This document shows, piece by piece, positions 32,911 to 46,100 of a DNA stretch of 64,000 bases. The stretch spans positions 1 to 64,000 of the forward strand of contig MU130328.1 in assembly GCA_015039465.1 (NCBI GenBank), in the 5' to 3' direction. The stretch comes from Phlegmacium glaucopus (Eukaryota; Basidiomycota; Agaricomycetes; Agaricales; Cortinariaceae). Position 1 is the stretch's first letter. The number at the start of each line of letters is the position of its first letter. Both the position numbers and the translations under genes were made by a program. The notes beneath the pieces are model-generated. The model made no database searches. It was not told the DNA's origin and saw nothing but the letters and a program-made list of their open reading frames with translations.

Positions 32911-34765
32911 ATGGCTGAACACACAGACCACCTCCTCGATTCTTTTTCTGAACTACACATTGGTGATCCTCCCCAAAGGTCTATGTCTTCGGATCCTATC
33001 CCTCGTGCAATGTCTGCTATGTCTATGCAACGCCAACAACCTAGGCATGCAATGACACTGCCTCCCCCTCACCATCTCCATCCATATCATTCGCCTCAGG
33101 CTCCTTATCCTCCGCCACCTCAATATCCAAACGACGGATACGCTCAACCTCGCCCATACGACGACTACGACATAGATCAGAGAAGCTATCATTCCTATGA
33201 TGACCAGTACCAATCGCAACATAGTTTCGGTTCCATGTCACCTCAACAGCAGCCTTACCCACCTCAACATTCATGGCAACCACCAGCTACCAGTGGGTAT
33301 AATCCTCTCCTTGTAGCTGCTTCAGACGTTCTTGGTCTGGCCCCACCACCACCAAATTCATTGGCCCATTCCCTAGGCCCACATCCACATACGACTCCCA
33401 TCATGCCCCCTGATCGTAGTAGGTATGCTGCATCGGTATCCTCAGGCCACTCAAGTAATTCTGGACAGTTTCAGCACCCAGTGGATCCGTACTCTGACTT
33501 CGAACCTCGTCCTATGTATTCACGTGCCGGGACATCCGCTTCTGTCGCCCCATCCTCAACTAAGAGCAAAGCCGTTGACCTCAGCGCACCCCCTTTCACG
33601 AAGGAATACATTGATCAATACCGCCAACGTATCAAAGCTGATCCTGACCCCGAGGCCCATTTTTTGTACGCCAAATACCTCATCGATGCTGCGAAATACA
33701 TAAGAACCGCCCACAAGGATCAACGGGCCGCGAAGAAGTACACTGAAATCCTTGTTGGCGAATCCTTAAAAGTCGTTCGACGTCTAGCAACTCAAGGCGA
33801 AGCTTACGATGAAGCTCAATTCTTCTTGGCAAATTGCTATGGAACAGGTGCTCTTGGTCTTCAAGTAGATCACGAGCGTGCCTATCACCTCTATCTGCAA
33901 GCTGCAAAACAGAATCATGCAGCTGCCTCTTATCGAGTTGCTGTTTGCAACGAAATCGGCGCTGGTACCAAGAAGGAATTGCCTAGGGCAGCTGCTTTCT
34001 ATCGTAAAGCCGCCTCCCTAGGCGACACACCGGCCATGTACAAATTAGGCATGATCCTACTCAACGGTGCTCTTGGCGAACAAAAGAATCCTCGCGAGGC
34101 AATCAGCTGGCTCAAACGAGCGGCGGAACAGGCTGATGAAGATAACCCGCATGCATTGCATGAACTGGCTCTCTTGTATGAGCAACAATCTGGATCTTTA
34201 GTGCCCTACGACCCCGCATATGCGAAGAATCTGCTAACCCAAGCAGCACAGCTCGGATACACGCCTTCACAATATAAAATGGGACAATGTTACGAATATG
34301 GATCACTGACTTTCCCTGTAGATCCCAAAAGGTCTATAGCGTGGTATACAAAGGCTGCGGAGAAGGGGGATTCTGAAGCAGAACTCGCATTAAGTGGGTG
34401 GTACTTGACTGGCAGTGAAGGTGTCCTGAAGCAAAGCGATTCGGAGGCATACCTTTGGGCACGTCGGGCTGCTAACAAAGGGTTAAGTAAGGCAGAGTAC
34501 GCTGTCGGATATTATGCTGAGGTTGGCATCGGCATCAAGCAGGATGTCGAGTTTGCGAAACGATGGTATATGCGAGCTGCTGGTACTTGTCTATCTAATT
34601 TATACTGCCGAGGCATCTTTTGGCTAACACCGCTTTGAACTATTAGCTCAGGGCAACAAGCGAGCCATGAACCGACTGACAGAAATGAAACGAATGGGCA
34701 ACAAAAGAGCGAATATTGGTCGACCTACGCGACAGCAGGCTAAAGATGAATGCGTCATTGGTTGA
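32911..34765 (+). CDS. SKT5: Sel1-repeat chitin synthase activator (Skt5/Chs4 type)
   Basis: Two exons, 32911-34582 and 34647-34765, give 596 residues. The ATG at 32911 is preferred over one at 32878 because of its CAACCATGG context and the short distance to the gene before. The first 220 residues are Pro/Gln/Tyr/His-rich and disordered. Then come 'PPFTKEYIDQYRQRIKADP' and a row of about seven Sel1 repeats (motifs such as 'AQFFLANCYGTGALG', 'AMYKLGMILLNG', 'SQYKMGQCYEYG', 'AEYAVGYYAEVGIG'). The protein ends Cys-Val-Ile-Gly, a CaaX-like prenylation end, as in Skt5 proteins, which bring chitin synthase III to the plasma membrane. The second exon carries that end, so splicing decides membrane anchoring. 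Skt5 identity is firm at family level; fungi often have several paralogues. Confidence 0.85.
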
Positions 34766-34943
34766 TTCTTCTGGGTCTAAGCTCGTAGTTTTATTTTTTT
34801 GAAGCGAGCATCTTAACAGATGTCATCAGTTGGTTTAATTGATACAAGCGTTTTACAGTGGCATTTTCTTATCTAGTTCACATTCAAAGGCAGTGGTATT
34901 TTTCTATCTAGGTCACGTTCAGAAGTCAGAGACGACCTTCAAG

Positions 34944-36527
34944 TCACTTCTGCTTTTCACTGAGTTCAGCAACTCCTGGGAGCGTCTAGAAGAAGCTTGA
35001 GTTTGGAGAACAAAGAATTATGAATGATGGATATTTACCTTGCCTTCAAGAAGTTCAAGACTAGCTCCACCACCTGTGCTGACATGGCTGAGTTTATCCT
35101 CATCACCATGTTGAGCAACCAGAGTGGCGGTATCACCACCACCAACGATAACAACGGCGCGATTTTTGACAGCTTCAATGGTGGCTTCAAGGAGGGAGGA
35201 AGAACCTTCTGCAAAGGCGGGAAACTCAAAGACGCCGGGAGGACTGGAAGGAACGGCGTCAATAAAATCAACCGGTATTTAACATTGACGAATAACTTGC
35301 CCGTTCCAAAGAATAGTTTTGGCTTGCAGGACGGTTGAACGGAAAAGTTCGCGACTCTTGGGGCCTACATCCAAGCCCATCCAACCATCAGGAATGCCTT
35401 CCTCGTCGGTAGCCGTTCCTAGTTTAGCATCTTTTGCAAATTTGTCACCAGTGATATAGTCGACGGGTAAGACTAATTTGACGTTGTTCTTGTTTGCCTT
35501 TTCGACTAAAGAGGCAACTTTTTCAGATCCCGGTTGATCGAAGAGGGAATTGCCGATCTGCGGAGATATTGATGTCATTGATCGATTGATCAAAAGATAA
35601 AAAGAATACTTGCAGAGACATTTTCGAGCGTCTTTTTAAAGGTGAAGGCCATTCCTCCGCAGATAATCAAAGAATTAACCTGAAGATCACACGTAAATAA
35701 ATATATATATAAAAACAATAAAAATAATTAACCTTGTCCAACATGTTTTCAATCAACTGAATCTTATCAGATACCTTGGCACCACCAAGAATGGCGAGGA
35801 ACGGCCTCTCAGGATTCTCAAGGGCCTTTGCAAAGTACTCGAGCTCCTTCTTCATGAGGAAACCGGCTGCCCTCTGGGGAAGTTTTACTCCAACCATGCT
35901 AGAATGGGCGCGATGGGCAGTACCAAAGGCATCGTTGATATAAACATCGCCTAGTTTAGTGAGATTCTCTCTGAAATTAGCGACGCTAGCGGGATCTGCC
36001 TTTGTCTTCGTTCCGTCTTTGTTCTTGACTGAACCTTCCTCTTCGATATGGAAGCGGAGATTTTCGAGCAAGATAACGGAGCCCTGAGGAGCTGAGTTGA
36101 CCGCTTTTTCTACTTCGGGACCAACACAGTCTGTGAGGAAGATGACTGTTTTTCCCAATTGCTTCTCTACTTCTGTTGCAACAGGTTTCAAAGAGAACTT
36201 GTCGATAACTTTGCCGTCGGGGCGACCGAGATGAGACATGAGGATGACGGCTGAGGCCCCTATGGTAGTAGAATAATTAAGATATCAAAGCATGAGATAA
36301 AAGTATGATGATAGCGCACCCTTATCCAGTGCGTATTTGACGGTTGGGATTGCTGCAACGATTCGCTACAAGACAGGATTCAGACGAGAGATAGATGAAT
36401 AGGAAATACATACGGCAGGGTTAGTGATTGTACCATCCTGTAAGGGGACATTGAAGTCTACACGGATGAGAACCCTCTTTCCTTTGAGATCAAGGTCTGT
36501 GAGAGATAATTTATTTGAAAGAGACAT
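34944..36527 (-). CDS. PGK1: Phosphoglycerate kinase
   Basis: Seven exons give 418 residues, the usual length: 36414-36527, 36320-36365, 35733-36259, 35614-35679, 35301-35557, 35039-35243 and 34944-34985. The enzyme makes ATP and 3-phosphoglycerate from 1,3-bisphosphoglycerate and ADP in glycolysis (cytosol). Signature parts are all present: 'RVDFNVPL', 'SHLGRPDG', 'ENLRFH', '[11 protein letters not shown]', '[10 protein letters not shown]', '[15 protein letters not shown]', 'ILWNGPPGVFEF' and 'VGGGDTATL'. Two introns (35558-35613 and 35244-35300) start with GCAAGT instead of GT; these GC-AG junctions are needed to give 'NVSIGNS' and 'WNGPPG'. The gene is divergent from the CCDC9-like gene with 145 bases between starts. 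Confidence 0.96.
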
Positions 36528-36672
36528 GGTGGGTGGATACGGATGGAGAGATTGCTAGAGATTGTCATCCGGCCGCAATGCCAAATTTGTATATAATTTG
36601 GTTTTTATTTAGAATATAATAAATTTGTGGATGTTATGCAAACATACAACACAAACAGTCACATTGAGCATC

Positions 36673-37829
36673 ATGCCTGAGGACACATCCAACAACGCCC
36701 TCGGCCTCGACTTTGCAGAAAAATCAGACAAATCAGACTCACGTCCACTTCCAGAGCCTTCCCCTGATCTCAATATCGTAAAAAAAGAGAAAGAAAAACC
36801 CTATGTCAATCCCGAACGTGTGAAAACAGGCGGCGCTCAACGCGTACGTTCTCCTTCATTTCCTATTTATTTTAATCCAACCCAGATATCCTCCACATAG
36901 GACAAGTTGAGTGAAGAGGCCCTTCAGGAAAGAATGACCCGTATTCGAGAACAAAATGAAAAAATAAAACAGAGACGATTAGTACTTATCCACCCTCATC
37001 TCAATTTTACTTACCCCCCTCACCTACCTCCTTCTAGGATGTTCAAGCAGACGAAGATGCCTTCCGCAAAATGCAAGAAGCAGAACGAGCCAAGCAAGTT
37101 GAGAGCCGTAAAATCCAGGCGGAAATCGATCGCGCTCGTGATCAAAACGCCAAAAGAAAAATGGACAAGGTCCAAAATCGTGAATGGGATTCAGGGAAAG
37201 GATCAGGGGAACGTCGTGCGCCCCCTCCGAAAAAAAACGACAACTACAATAGATCTCAATCTACTTCTCATCAGCCCACTTCTAAGCAAACTAACTCTAC
37301 CAAGCCTACGTCCAGTAAACCAACTTCAAGCAAAACTACTTCCAATGAACCTCCCGCCATGGAAATCCCTGCCAGTGAACCCACTCCCGATGAACCCACT
37401 CTCGATGAACCCACTCCCGATGAACCCTCTTTGATCCAGTCTATTCCCGACTCAGGCCCTCCAGAAATTCCAGAAATCCCCGTTTCTGCAGACATTTTTT
37501 CCCTTGCTGAAGAAAATAACGACTACAGTGCATGGCTCACACCAGGAGACACCTCAGTTCCAACAGAAGCCTTCACTGACGCCTTCTCACCTGCAGCCCA
37601 GGACAAAACAGATTACAGTGAATGGTTGACAGGAGATACTCCCCAGAATTATAGTGACTGGTCTACTCCTGATCAGTCCGCTAGCCAGACTGGGACCCAG
37701 ACAGGGAGTTATCAACCCTCGAATAACCGAGGTGGTGATAGAGGTAGGGGCAGAGGCAGAGGCAGAGGCAGAGGAGATGCCACTGGCGCTCGTCGTGGAA
37801 CTGGAAAAGAGGCGCAGAGGCCTAATTGA
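36673..37829 (+). CDS. CCDC9-like coiled-coil protein with RGG end
   Basis: Three exons (36673-36843, 36901-36981, 37038-37829) give 347 residues. The conserved part spans the splices: 'NPERVKTGGAQRDKLSEEAL', then 'RMTRIREQNEKIKQRRL' and a long Glu/Arg coiled coil to 'NREWDSGKG'. This pattern resembles the N-terminal helix of the CCDC9 family, whose animal members bind RNA and the exon junction complex. The middle is Ser/Thr/Pro low complexity with a repeated 'DEPT' unit. Three 'YSxWxT' repeats follow (near residues 245, 275 and 290), then an Arg-Gly-rich box (RGRGRGRGRGRG) typical of RNA-binding proteins. The family link is an inference from short motifs; an RNA-related role is likely. Confidence 0.6.
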
Positions 37830-37936
37830 TTGTCGCTCTAGTGTATGTTTACACCTATACCCACCAAACACGAAACCTTAAGTTGTACTTGATTGGTATA
37901 ATACATTTATGATCATGATTTCCATTGATTCAACTA

Positions 37937-39564
37937 TTATTTTGCGTCGGGTTGGAGAGTTTTTCTTCGTTTGAGTATGGGGATGGCCCTTGTGAAGTTG
38001 TTTTCCTTGCCTCTTTCTATTTTCTGTGCACGCTTTGAAGGCACGCTTCCCTCTAGAACCGTCTTTCCCTTGGTACTAGCTTTGTAGCTTTGCCAACGTG
38101 ACGTACAGTCTTTGCTCGCTTGTTGTAACTTGTTGACAGTGACTTCGTTATGGCTTCCCGCAGAGGTAGCCCCCCTACGTGTAGGTATATTTGATGTCTT
38201 GAATACAGATCCAGTTGGTGGACTTGAGGATACAGAGACAGAAGTTGGTGGCGGCAGAATAGACGTCATTGGAATAGTTATATCATCTTCCATATCGATC
38301 CGATTCAAAGCGCCATTGCTCTCATCCACAAGAAGCTCTTCCATTCCAAACGTAGTCTGAAGGAAACTGTAAGCCTTAGTACTTTACTGTCCACATGATG
38401 ATGACGCACGGAAAAAATGGTATGCAAATCACCGAATGATTCAACATTAAGAGTCAAGTCTGTCTTTGAAGGAGTTGATGTCGCAAATGTAAACTTGGTT
38501 AACCTCCCAAGGAGAGACGGTGATTGACATGGTTCGCGGCGGTTTCGAGATGGTAGGTGCTTTACATTATCGGGAGAACCAAACATTGAGCTGATTTCAG
38601 CCCTTATAGATTCACTGGCGAGAGGTCCAAGGCGAGAAGAGCAGGAATTCTCAGAGGACATGGCAGGGAGTCGCGCGATGGCAATTGGGTCACCACCAAC
38701 TTCGCCCGACAGCTCAGAAATGAGGGTCTTTGGACGACCAGAAGATGTATCCTTCCAATTCATCTGGCCCCCCAATGTAGAATCCAAGCCACGGCGAGAT
38801 ATCAAGGCGTCAAGGGCAATTTGGCGACCTATGGGAAGAGGGGAGTGTATGGAGGAGATGGCGGACACAGAGGGTGTGATGGTGCTTTGCAGTTGGTTGC
38901 TATCGAGCGCCTTTCGTTTCCAAAATAAAGCCACTTTTTTTTGATCACGGAGTTGCTTCCGAGTATCCAAAGTCATTCGAAGAGCAGACGAATATTCGTC
39001 CATAGTTCGTATGTTCATGACATTGAAGCTACCCTTTACAACCCTTGGCATGGTGGATACATTCAGCAGCATCCCGGCTCCGCCAGAGATAGTTGGCGGC
39101 AACCTATCTTGTGACGACCCAGTGGCAGCATGATTAGACACGCCGAGAAGTCCTTCGAAGACACGTCCCGATGACTTGTGCAGATCAGGTATGATCCCGG
39201 TGTCCTCAAGTTTGCGCTGAAGACATTGAACTTTCTGCCTCTCAGCATCCAGTTCCTCGCGAGACTCTCTGAGTAGACACTGAAGGTTCGCATACTCCTT
39301 AGCCCAACGATTATTAGCATCTATAAGTTCTTTCAAGCCGAAGACGGGGAGCACACTGGCACCACTTCCAGATCCACGATCACTGAGGTGCTTGAAGTTG
39401 GCAGGTATTTGAGAAGTAACCAAGTCAAAGAGAGGAACAGGAAGAGAAGATCGCCTACTAGGCGGGTTTGAGTCCGTTGTGGCAGATTCGACAGAAGATC
39501 CAGATACGAATGTATCAGACTTTGTGCGCCGATGAAGAAGATTAAATGCCTTGAAAAATCTCAT
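37937..39564 (-). CDS. Coiled-coil protein, unknown function
   Basis: Starting at the ATG at 39564 ('MRFFKAFNLLHRRTKSD'), a large exon runs to near 38450 and a second exon reads from about 38360 to the stop at 37937. The first 70 residues are basic and Ser-rich. Residues about 85-135 form a coiled coil ('NNRWAKEYANLQCLLRESRE'). Further segments are Ser/Pro-rich with 'KKVALFWKRKALDSNQLQS', and the C-terminus is basic ('RAQKIERGKENN', 'LKRRKTLQPDAK') with a KEN-like box. The joint between exons near 38450 is uncertain; GTTGAA...CAG keeps the phase. No family is recognised. The start is 148 bases from the divergent SCY1 start. Confidence 0.55.
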
Positions 39565-39711
39565 AATGATTTTTTTTAAAAGGATGAATAAACCTGAGGA
39601 ACTCTGTTTTATGGATTTGTACCATTGTGGTGGCTGGCAGGGAACTCGGAAGCTGACCAACAATACTGCATCAGACTCAGACGACCACAACGACCCAAGG
39701 CATCTGGTATA

Positions 39712-42700
39712 ATGCTTGCTGCAGCAACATCTTTCTTCGCTCGAACTGCTATAATACAGTCATATAATATCGGAACTCCTTCTCATGCAAGTAGACCATC
39801 AACACCAGGCACGAACGGTGTACCCACTGCCCCACCACCGGCTACTCCTACTTTCTTCGTTGGACTGTGGAAAGTGCAATCAGCATCGCATAAAGTCACT
39901 AATAAACGCGTCTCCGTGTGGACTTTCGAAAAAAGAGGACCAGAGGTAGAGCGATTGGGTTCGCAAGGGAAGGAGAGGACTGTTGAAGTGATGAAAGCTG
40001 AGGTTAATAGCTGTTCGAATCATCGTCATTCAAAGTGCATCTAAAACCTGGCTTACAGGCTTCAGCTCTTGGGAGACTACGGCACCCTTCCATATTGGGT
40101 GAATTAATTTCTAGCTGCATCCATGTCGCATCCATGCTTATGTGTCTATTATAACCCAAAGAGATGGTGGAACCTCTGGAAGAAACTAGGACTGAACTTA
40201 TGTTCGCCACAGAACCTGTGTTAGCATCTCTTGCACTTGCCATTCCTGATTCTGGAAGAACCTCATCCTTGGTCGAGTTGGATGAAATCGAGGTTTGACA
40301 ATCACAATTTTCCAGGCATCTGTTGACTTCATTCATTCGATTAGATTCAGAAAGGAATCCTTCAATTATGCAAAGGACTGGCTTTCCTCCATACGTCCGC
40401 TAAACTGATACACTCCAACCTATGTCCGGAGAGTGTGGTCATAAACAATGCAGTCAGTCATGCAATATATCACCGTAATGCAGAAATAAACTGAACGCGC
40501 CATATCCTTCTAGGGGGATTGGAAAGTCTCCGGTTTAGGCTTGACCATACCACTTCTAACGCCTAACGGAAGCCCTTCGCGCTGGGAATTTCCGACATTT
40601 GACGGAAGGTCACCATCTTATATTCAACGGTCATTTGATTACATGGGTAAGCTAGCCTTGCTCACTACTGAAATTCACTTGGTTAAGGCAAGCGGTAGCT
40701 CCTGAGTATGCTTTGGACGAACAACTAGTGACTTCTTCTGACATGTATTCACTTGGTTGCCTCGTATATGCTGTACATTGCAAAGGAAATGCACCCTTCA
40801 AAAACCATGGTAGTCTTGGCGGATTGCGAGACAATTCTTCTAAACCTCTTCCTGGGGTGGAGAGACTCGACATTGATCTACAAGGTAGTTATTTTAGTCT
40901 ACTTATCCTCCAAGCTATACATGTTCATTGTATCATTACTCAGGGCTTCTTCGCTCATTGATTACCCGACATCCTAGTTCTCGACCTACACCTGAAACTC
41001 TCCCATCATATCCCTTCTTTTCTTCTCTCCCCATTTCCACTTTGAACTTCCTGGATCGTTCCAATTTCACGGCGAAAACACGAGAGGAAAAAGTTTCATT
41101 CATGAAAGGATTAACAGGAGTTCTAGACAAATTCTCTGATGGACTTCGAACTCGAAAGATCTTGCCATCTCTGGTCGAGGAAGTAAGGTTTAAGATTACT
41201 ACTGAATTCACTATTTACTGAAGAGTACGACTACAGATGAAAGATATTAATTTGTTACCCTACATCCTACCCAACGTTTTTTCCATATCAAACTCGCTAT
41301 CAGCTAGTCAGTTTGCGTCCATCGTTTTACCTAGTCTTAAACCGCTTTTTGCCATACGAGAGCCTCCGCAGAATATGTTAACATTGTTGGACAACCTTAC
41401 AATGTTACAAGACAAGACTGACAAGACCGTCTTCAGAGAACGTAGGTCAATTATTCCATTTTCCCCCAAAGATTGATCCATATGTTTGCAGATGTTATGC
41501 CTTTGGTATATAACGCTTTGGAATCGGAACATGCTATTGTATGTACCTCTGTCCTTCATGATATTCCTTGTGTAGTAAATTTTTACTTTTATTAGGTTCA
41601 AGAACGCGCACTCAAAGTTGTTCCAAGCCTCTGCGAAACCATTGACTATGCTGAGGTTCAAGGGGTTCTCTTCCCGCGTGTGGCAGTATGTTTCCTTTCT
41701 ATATTACTAAGTCCAAAACCACAATGCTTGTGTTTAGTTAGTTTTCACCAAAACTCGTATATTAACAGTCAAAGTCGCAACGCTTGTCACTTTTCTAGCA
41801 ATGGTGAAGACCCTTGACCAAGTAGGTGTATTCAGGATGCATTTAGGCGGCTTCTGAACGAGATATTTTATCCAGTCCAGCTTGACCCAAAAGCTCGTCC
41901 CTCTCCTATCTAAAATCCGGACAAAGGAACCTGCTGTCATGGTCAGTCTACATGCTAGATAGCCTTTTATGTCTGACCATTCTTATAGATGTCAACACTT
42001 TCCGTGCAAGAAGCGATGGGTTTCAAGGTAGATCGGGAAGCCGTCGCTACCTTAGTCCTGCCCCAACTTTGGGCGATGTCGATGGGACCTTGTAAGTCAT
42101 GTATGTCCTATACTTTTCTTTCACTGTCCAACAATTTATGCAGTGTTAAGCGTGGGTCAATTTCAACGATTCATGGACGTCATTCGAAAATTAGGACAAC
42201 GGGTTGAGAAAGAACATGACCAATTTTTACGAGATTCTCAACGGTTAGAAGATCGCTCAACTGTCGCGACAGAGGGCGGACTTGGTGCTAATGGTACTAC
42301 AATAAGCGTTGATTTCGAGAGTCTGGTTGGAAGGGCGAATGGTGCTACTGTCAAAGTGGATACAGTCATGGATGCAAATACATCCTGGAACGACGATGTG
42401 TGGGGTAGCATATTCAACAGTAGCGCGGTAGGTTTAATTTTACTGACCTCGACATGGACATTGGAGTTATTGACATTATCGCAACAGCCTTCCACAACCC
42501 AACCTTTGGCATCACCAGTTACACAATCTCAGCCTATGTCACTTGCACCTGTACAACCAATTTCTCCTACTATCTCATCTCGACCGACATACCAATCGAG
42601 CAAAATTACTGTGACACCTGTGCCTATGGGCACTATGAATCCTTCGAAGTTGCGAAGACAGGACTCGATAGCGTCGGATACACATAAACAATCCACGTTT

Positions 42701-43063
42701 GGCTCCGAACTGTCACTTTCTACCTTTCCTCAAAACTCGTTCCCACCACCTCCAGGAATGCAGCTAAAATCCAATATGACCATGACACCTAGTCAATCGA
42801 AAACGGCCCAACCTTCGTTTCCTTCGCCGAACTACAATATATATTCTTCACCTCCAAACCCCATACCCGCTACTTCGCCATTCCTTGTGTCCAATATTTC
42901 GCCTTCTTTGCCGCCACAATTTAGCATGGCCCCTTCAGTGCCCACCCCACCGGCGATTGGTGGATTATTGGTTCCTTCGAAGCCAGGGAACTTTTCCTCA
43001 ACGGGCACGTCATCACATGTATTGTCTAGGGACGACTGGGGGGACTTTGATCCACTCTCCTAA
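39712..43063 (+). CDS. SCY1: SCY1-like pseudokinase with HEAT-like repeats
   Basis: Many short introns. The N-terminal kinase-like domain has 'VTNKRVSVWTFEKRG' (characteristic of the SCYL2/Scy1 branch), 'ASALGRLRHPSILE', 'LIHSNLCPESVVIN' where kinases have HRD, and 'WKVSGLGLTIPL' where kinases have DFG. The catalytic Asp residues are therefore missing and the protein should be a pseudokinase. After 'APEYALDEQLVTSSDMYSLG' follow helical, HEAT-like repeats ('LLPYILPNVF', 'ERALKVVPSLCETIDY', 'AVATLVLPQLW'). The tail after about 42440 is Ser/Pro/Thr-rich and ends 'DDWGDFDPLS', a short acidic motif like those that bind clathrin adaptors. Scy1 proteins act in vesicle traffic between Golgi and endosomes. 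The stop lies 66 bases from the convergent HRQ1 stop. Confidence 0.85.
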
Positions 43064-43129
43064 TATCTGACCACGAATCTCGTGTCGTTCTTCCCCCTCG
43101 CCCGTTCCATCAGTACTTGGGTCACTCGA

Positions 43130-46100
43130 TCAAGAGCTGATGGCATCTATCACCATGTTTCCAGCCTCCTGGCGACAATTTTCAATTCGGAGGTTTATTG
43201 AATCCAAACCCAGTAGGCACCGTAGAATAATGCCTGCTCCAAGTTTGGAGGAGACAAGATTTGCGTCTTTGCAAGCGGTACTTTGCACACCTACATCATG
43301 GAACAAATGGATTATTCAATACATAGATTTAACAATTAAATAAACTTACACAATGTGCAGCCATCACTACACTTGCATTTCTCGATGGTTGTGAGGGCTT
43401 TAGCCAGAATGGCTTGCACTAAATTTGAAAGGTATCTAAATCCTTAGTTTCTGTCTCCAAGAACAACGTACCATGCTCGAAAGCTCTGGCAGCAACGCCT
43501 CCAGTCTTTCCCACAAAATCATAGAATACAAGTCTCGAGCCCAATGAGGTCCCAAGGATCGTCGCTTTGTATAAGATAGATTCATACCTGGGATATCGTT
43601 TTACTTGAGAATCTTTGTTGTCCTCCTGTACCACTCGACAATCGGTCTTGAGGTCTTCAGACAGAGGAAACTGGTTCAAAAAGGCATGTTCAGCTGCATG
43701 GGTGGCTTCTGCACTGTCAATGCCACTCAATCGCAGGGCATCCAAGATCGAGGTCGGTAGATCTATCCAGAAACCAGTAGTCTCGCGTTCACATGGCGGT
43801 GTCAATAAATCGACTGCGTCCAGTATGGTCTTGTGTCTGTCAGGCATAGTGGGGTCAATGCTTGAAGGTTTCAGGAAGGTGCTGCAACCAACCTGATTTT
43901 AAAAAAGCCTAAGCCGGGCTATAGTCAGCATCTGACCAGGACCTCTATATAAAACCTACCAAAAACTTTGATGCAAACTTTGATTCCTGGTCAACGATAA
44001 GATTGTGGGTAGCTCCAGTCGTGTGGTTGAGAACGTACTGCCAAAATTTACGATCACCTGCTTAAATTCTTGGATACGGTACGTCTGGAGAGGTTCAATG
44101 TGTCTTTCGGAGACTATCAGATCATTTATTAGAGCAATATTGGATTGACCAACGTTGTATCCCTGGAGGAGAATCAATACTACGAAAGATGAAATAATTC
44201 AAACATTTTACCTTGGCGATGTGATGTAATTGACGTCAGCACGAATAACTCTTGCAATTTTCGCATCATGATTAACTTCTTTAACCTGTGATGCCTTATC
44301 ATCGACAAATCATAGTGATATAATTAGAAATGCCCACAATGAAAGTCATTCCTTGATGCATGAACTGTATTAAAGTGTGAGCAGTGCGAATACACTATCC
44401 TAAGTACCTGGACATACCACACCACCTTCGTACAGTTCAAACAACACTCGATAAAATTCAACTTCTTCCAACATATTTGCGGATTGTAGTTGAGGACCGC
44501 TCATTTCCAAAACCATGTATAACTCTTGCCTAGCACCACCTTAAAAATTACATGACTTCCTAAACCCCCAAATAATAGTCGAGGCAGCTTACGAATTGAC
44601 ACATGTGTAGCAGGGAAGGGAAGAAACTTGGGGTGCGTATGATACCTACTTCAATGGTAAGGATAATCAAAAAATGTGACAAGGTTTGACACTCGCCAGC
44701 CATCATGATCCTTTGTCAGATTTTTCTCGCATATGTCAACCATGGACACACCAAACCATTTCTGGTCGCCCGAAGTCAAAGGCACCTCATACGCAGCGCA
44801 CTGTAGATGGACTAGTTGAACAGATAAGCCGAAGATATTCGAATGGATTCACTTCCCATACCTTCCAGTACGACATCGTTGTCCACGTTTACAACCAAGT
44901 CGTCCAGAGAACTTTCAAACAATTCAGCTGGGTGCGCTACATAGTATTGATCGATTGGAAATGGATCTGCTACCATGATTGCTAGTGAGTCACCGGATCG
45001 ACGGCCAGCTCTCCCAGCTTGTTGTTTCTATGTGGTCCCGGTTATTATTGGGACAAGGTATGTTAAGAGAAGCAAGGGCTCACGAAGTTGGAGATTGAAT
45101 TGGGAAATCCGAGCATTAATACTGCATCCAACACCCCGATATCGATACCTAATTCCAAGGCATTGGTCGCAATGATACCAAGCAGTTGACCGGAGAAAGC
45201 TTCATGTTCTATTTTTCGACGGTCCTAGATTGCTACATGTTTCAGTGTTGAGATGAAAACTTGTTCTTCCAGCTCTGACCTCGGGGGTATAACCTAACCG
45301 CAGAAAATGAGAAAGGATTTATGCAAACGCCTGCAAAAAGACCCACCTCCACGGTAGGATCGCACCCTCTCCAAAATGTCCTGGCGGCCTTCATCGCTTA
45401 AATCGGCTTTGACTGTTTTCATGACCTATTTTGCCAGTGGAATTAATACCAAGGCTAAATCGAACAGTTAAAACATGTGATACCAGCTCACAGACTTTCC
45501 GAATCTAATGGCAGTGGGTCATTGAAAAACAGCGGAATTGAGACAATTATCGTATCGCTACCTTGCAAAAAAGGATCACCCTAATTCCTTTCTTCATCAA
45601 GAACCTCATTAATTGGGATGCTTCAGAGATGGAGGACCGTCTGCCTAGCGCAGGGTCCTCGGGATCTATCGGTGGCGGATTCCAAATTATATACTCTTTC
45701 TTGCCCGACGGCGCCCCGTCATTTGACACAATATCTAGTTCGGAGACATCCAGACAGAATATCTTGCTCATGTGTTGTGCAGGATTAGCAAGCGTTGCAC
45801 TGCAGGAAATGAAACGAATACGTTGATCTGATATACATGCACGGTGTTGAAGACACTGAAAAATAACTTTGGAGGGAGACACGTACTTCCGATTGCTGCA
45901 CAAACTCGTCGGAACCGGCGCAGAATATATGCCACATGACTAAAAAAAACAACGATTAGAAACATGTCACGACCATCTTCCTACATAGTTTACCTTCCTA
46001 AAAGTCCTGTGTAGTAATGCAGCTCGTCTACCGCTAAAATCTGATGTTAAAGTGAGAGGACTATATTACGACTGACAGCTTGAAAGGTACCTTCATTCTC

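Noticed and set aside
39625..39711. Upstream ATG (39625) as SCY1 start
   Set aside because: The 29 extra residues lie in the short shared promoter with the divergent gene; the ATG at 39712 starts the conserved-looking protein.
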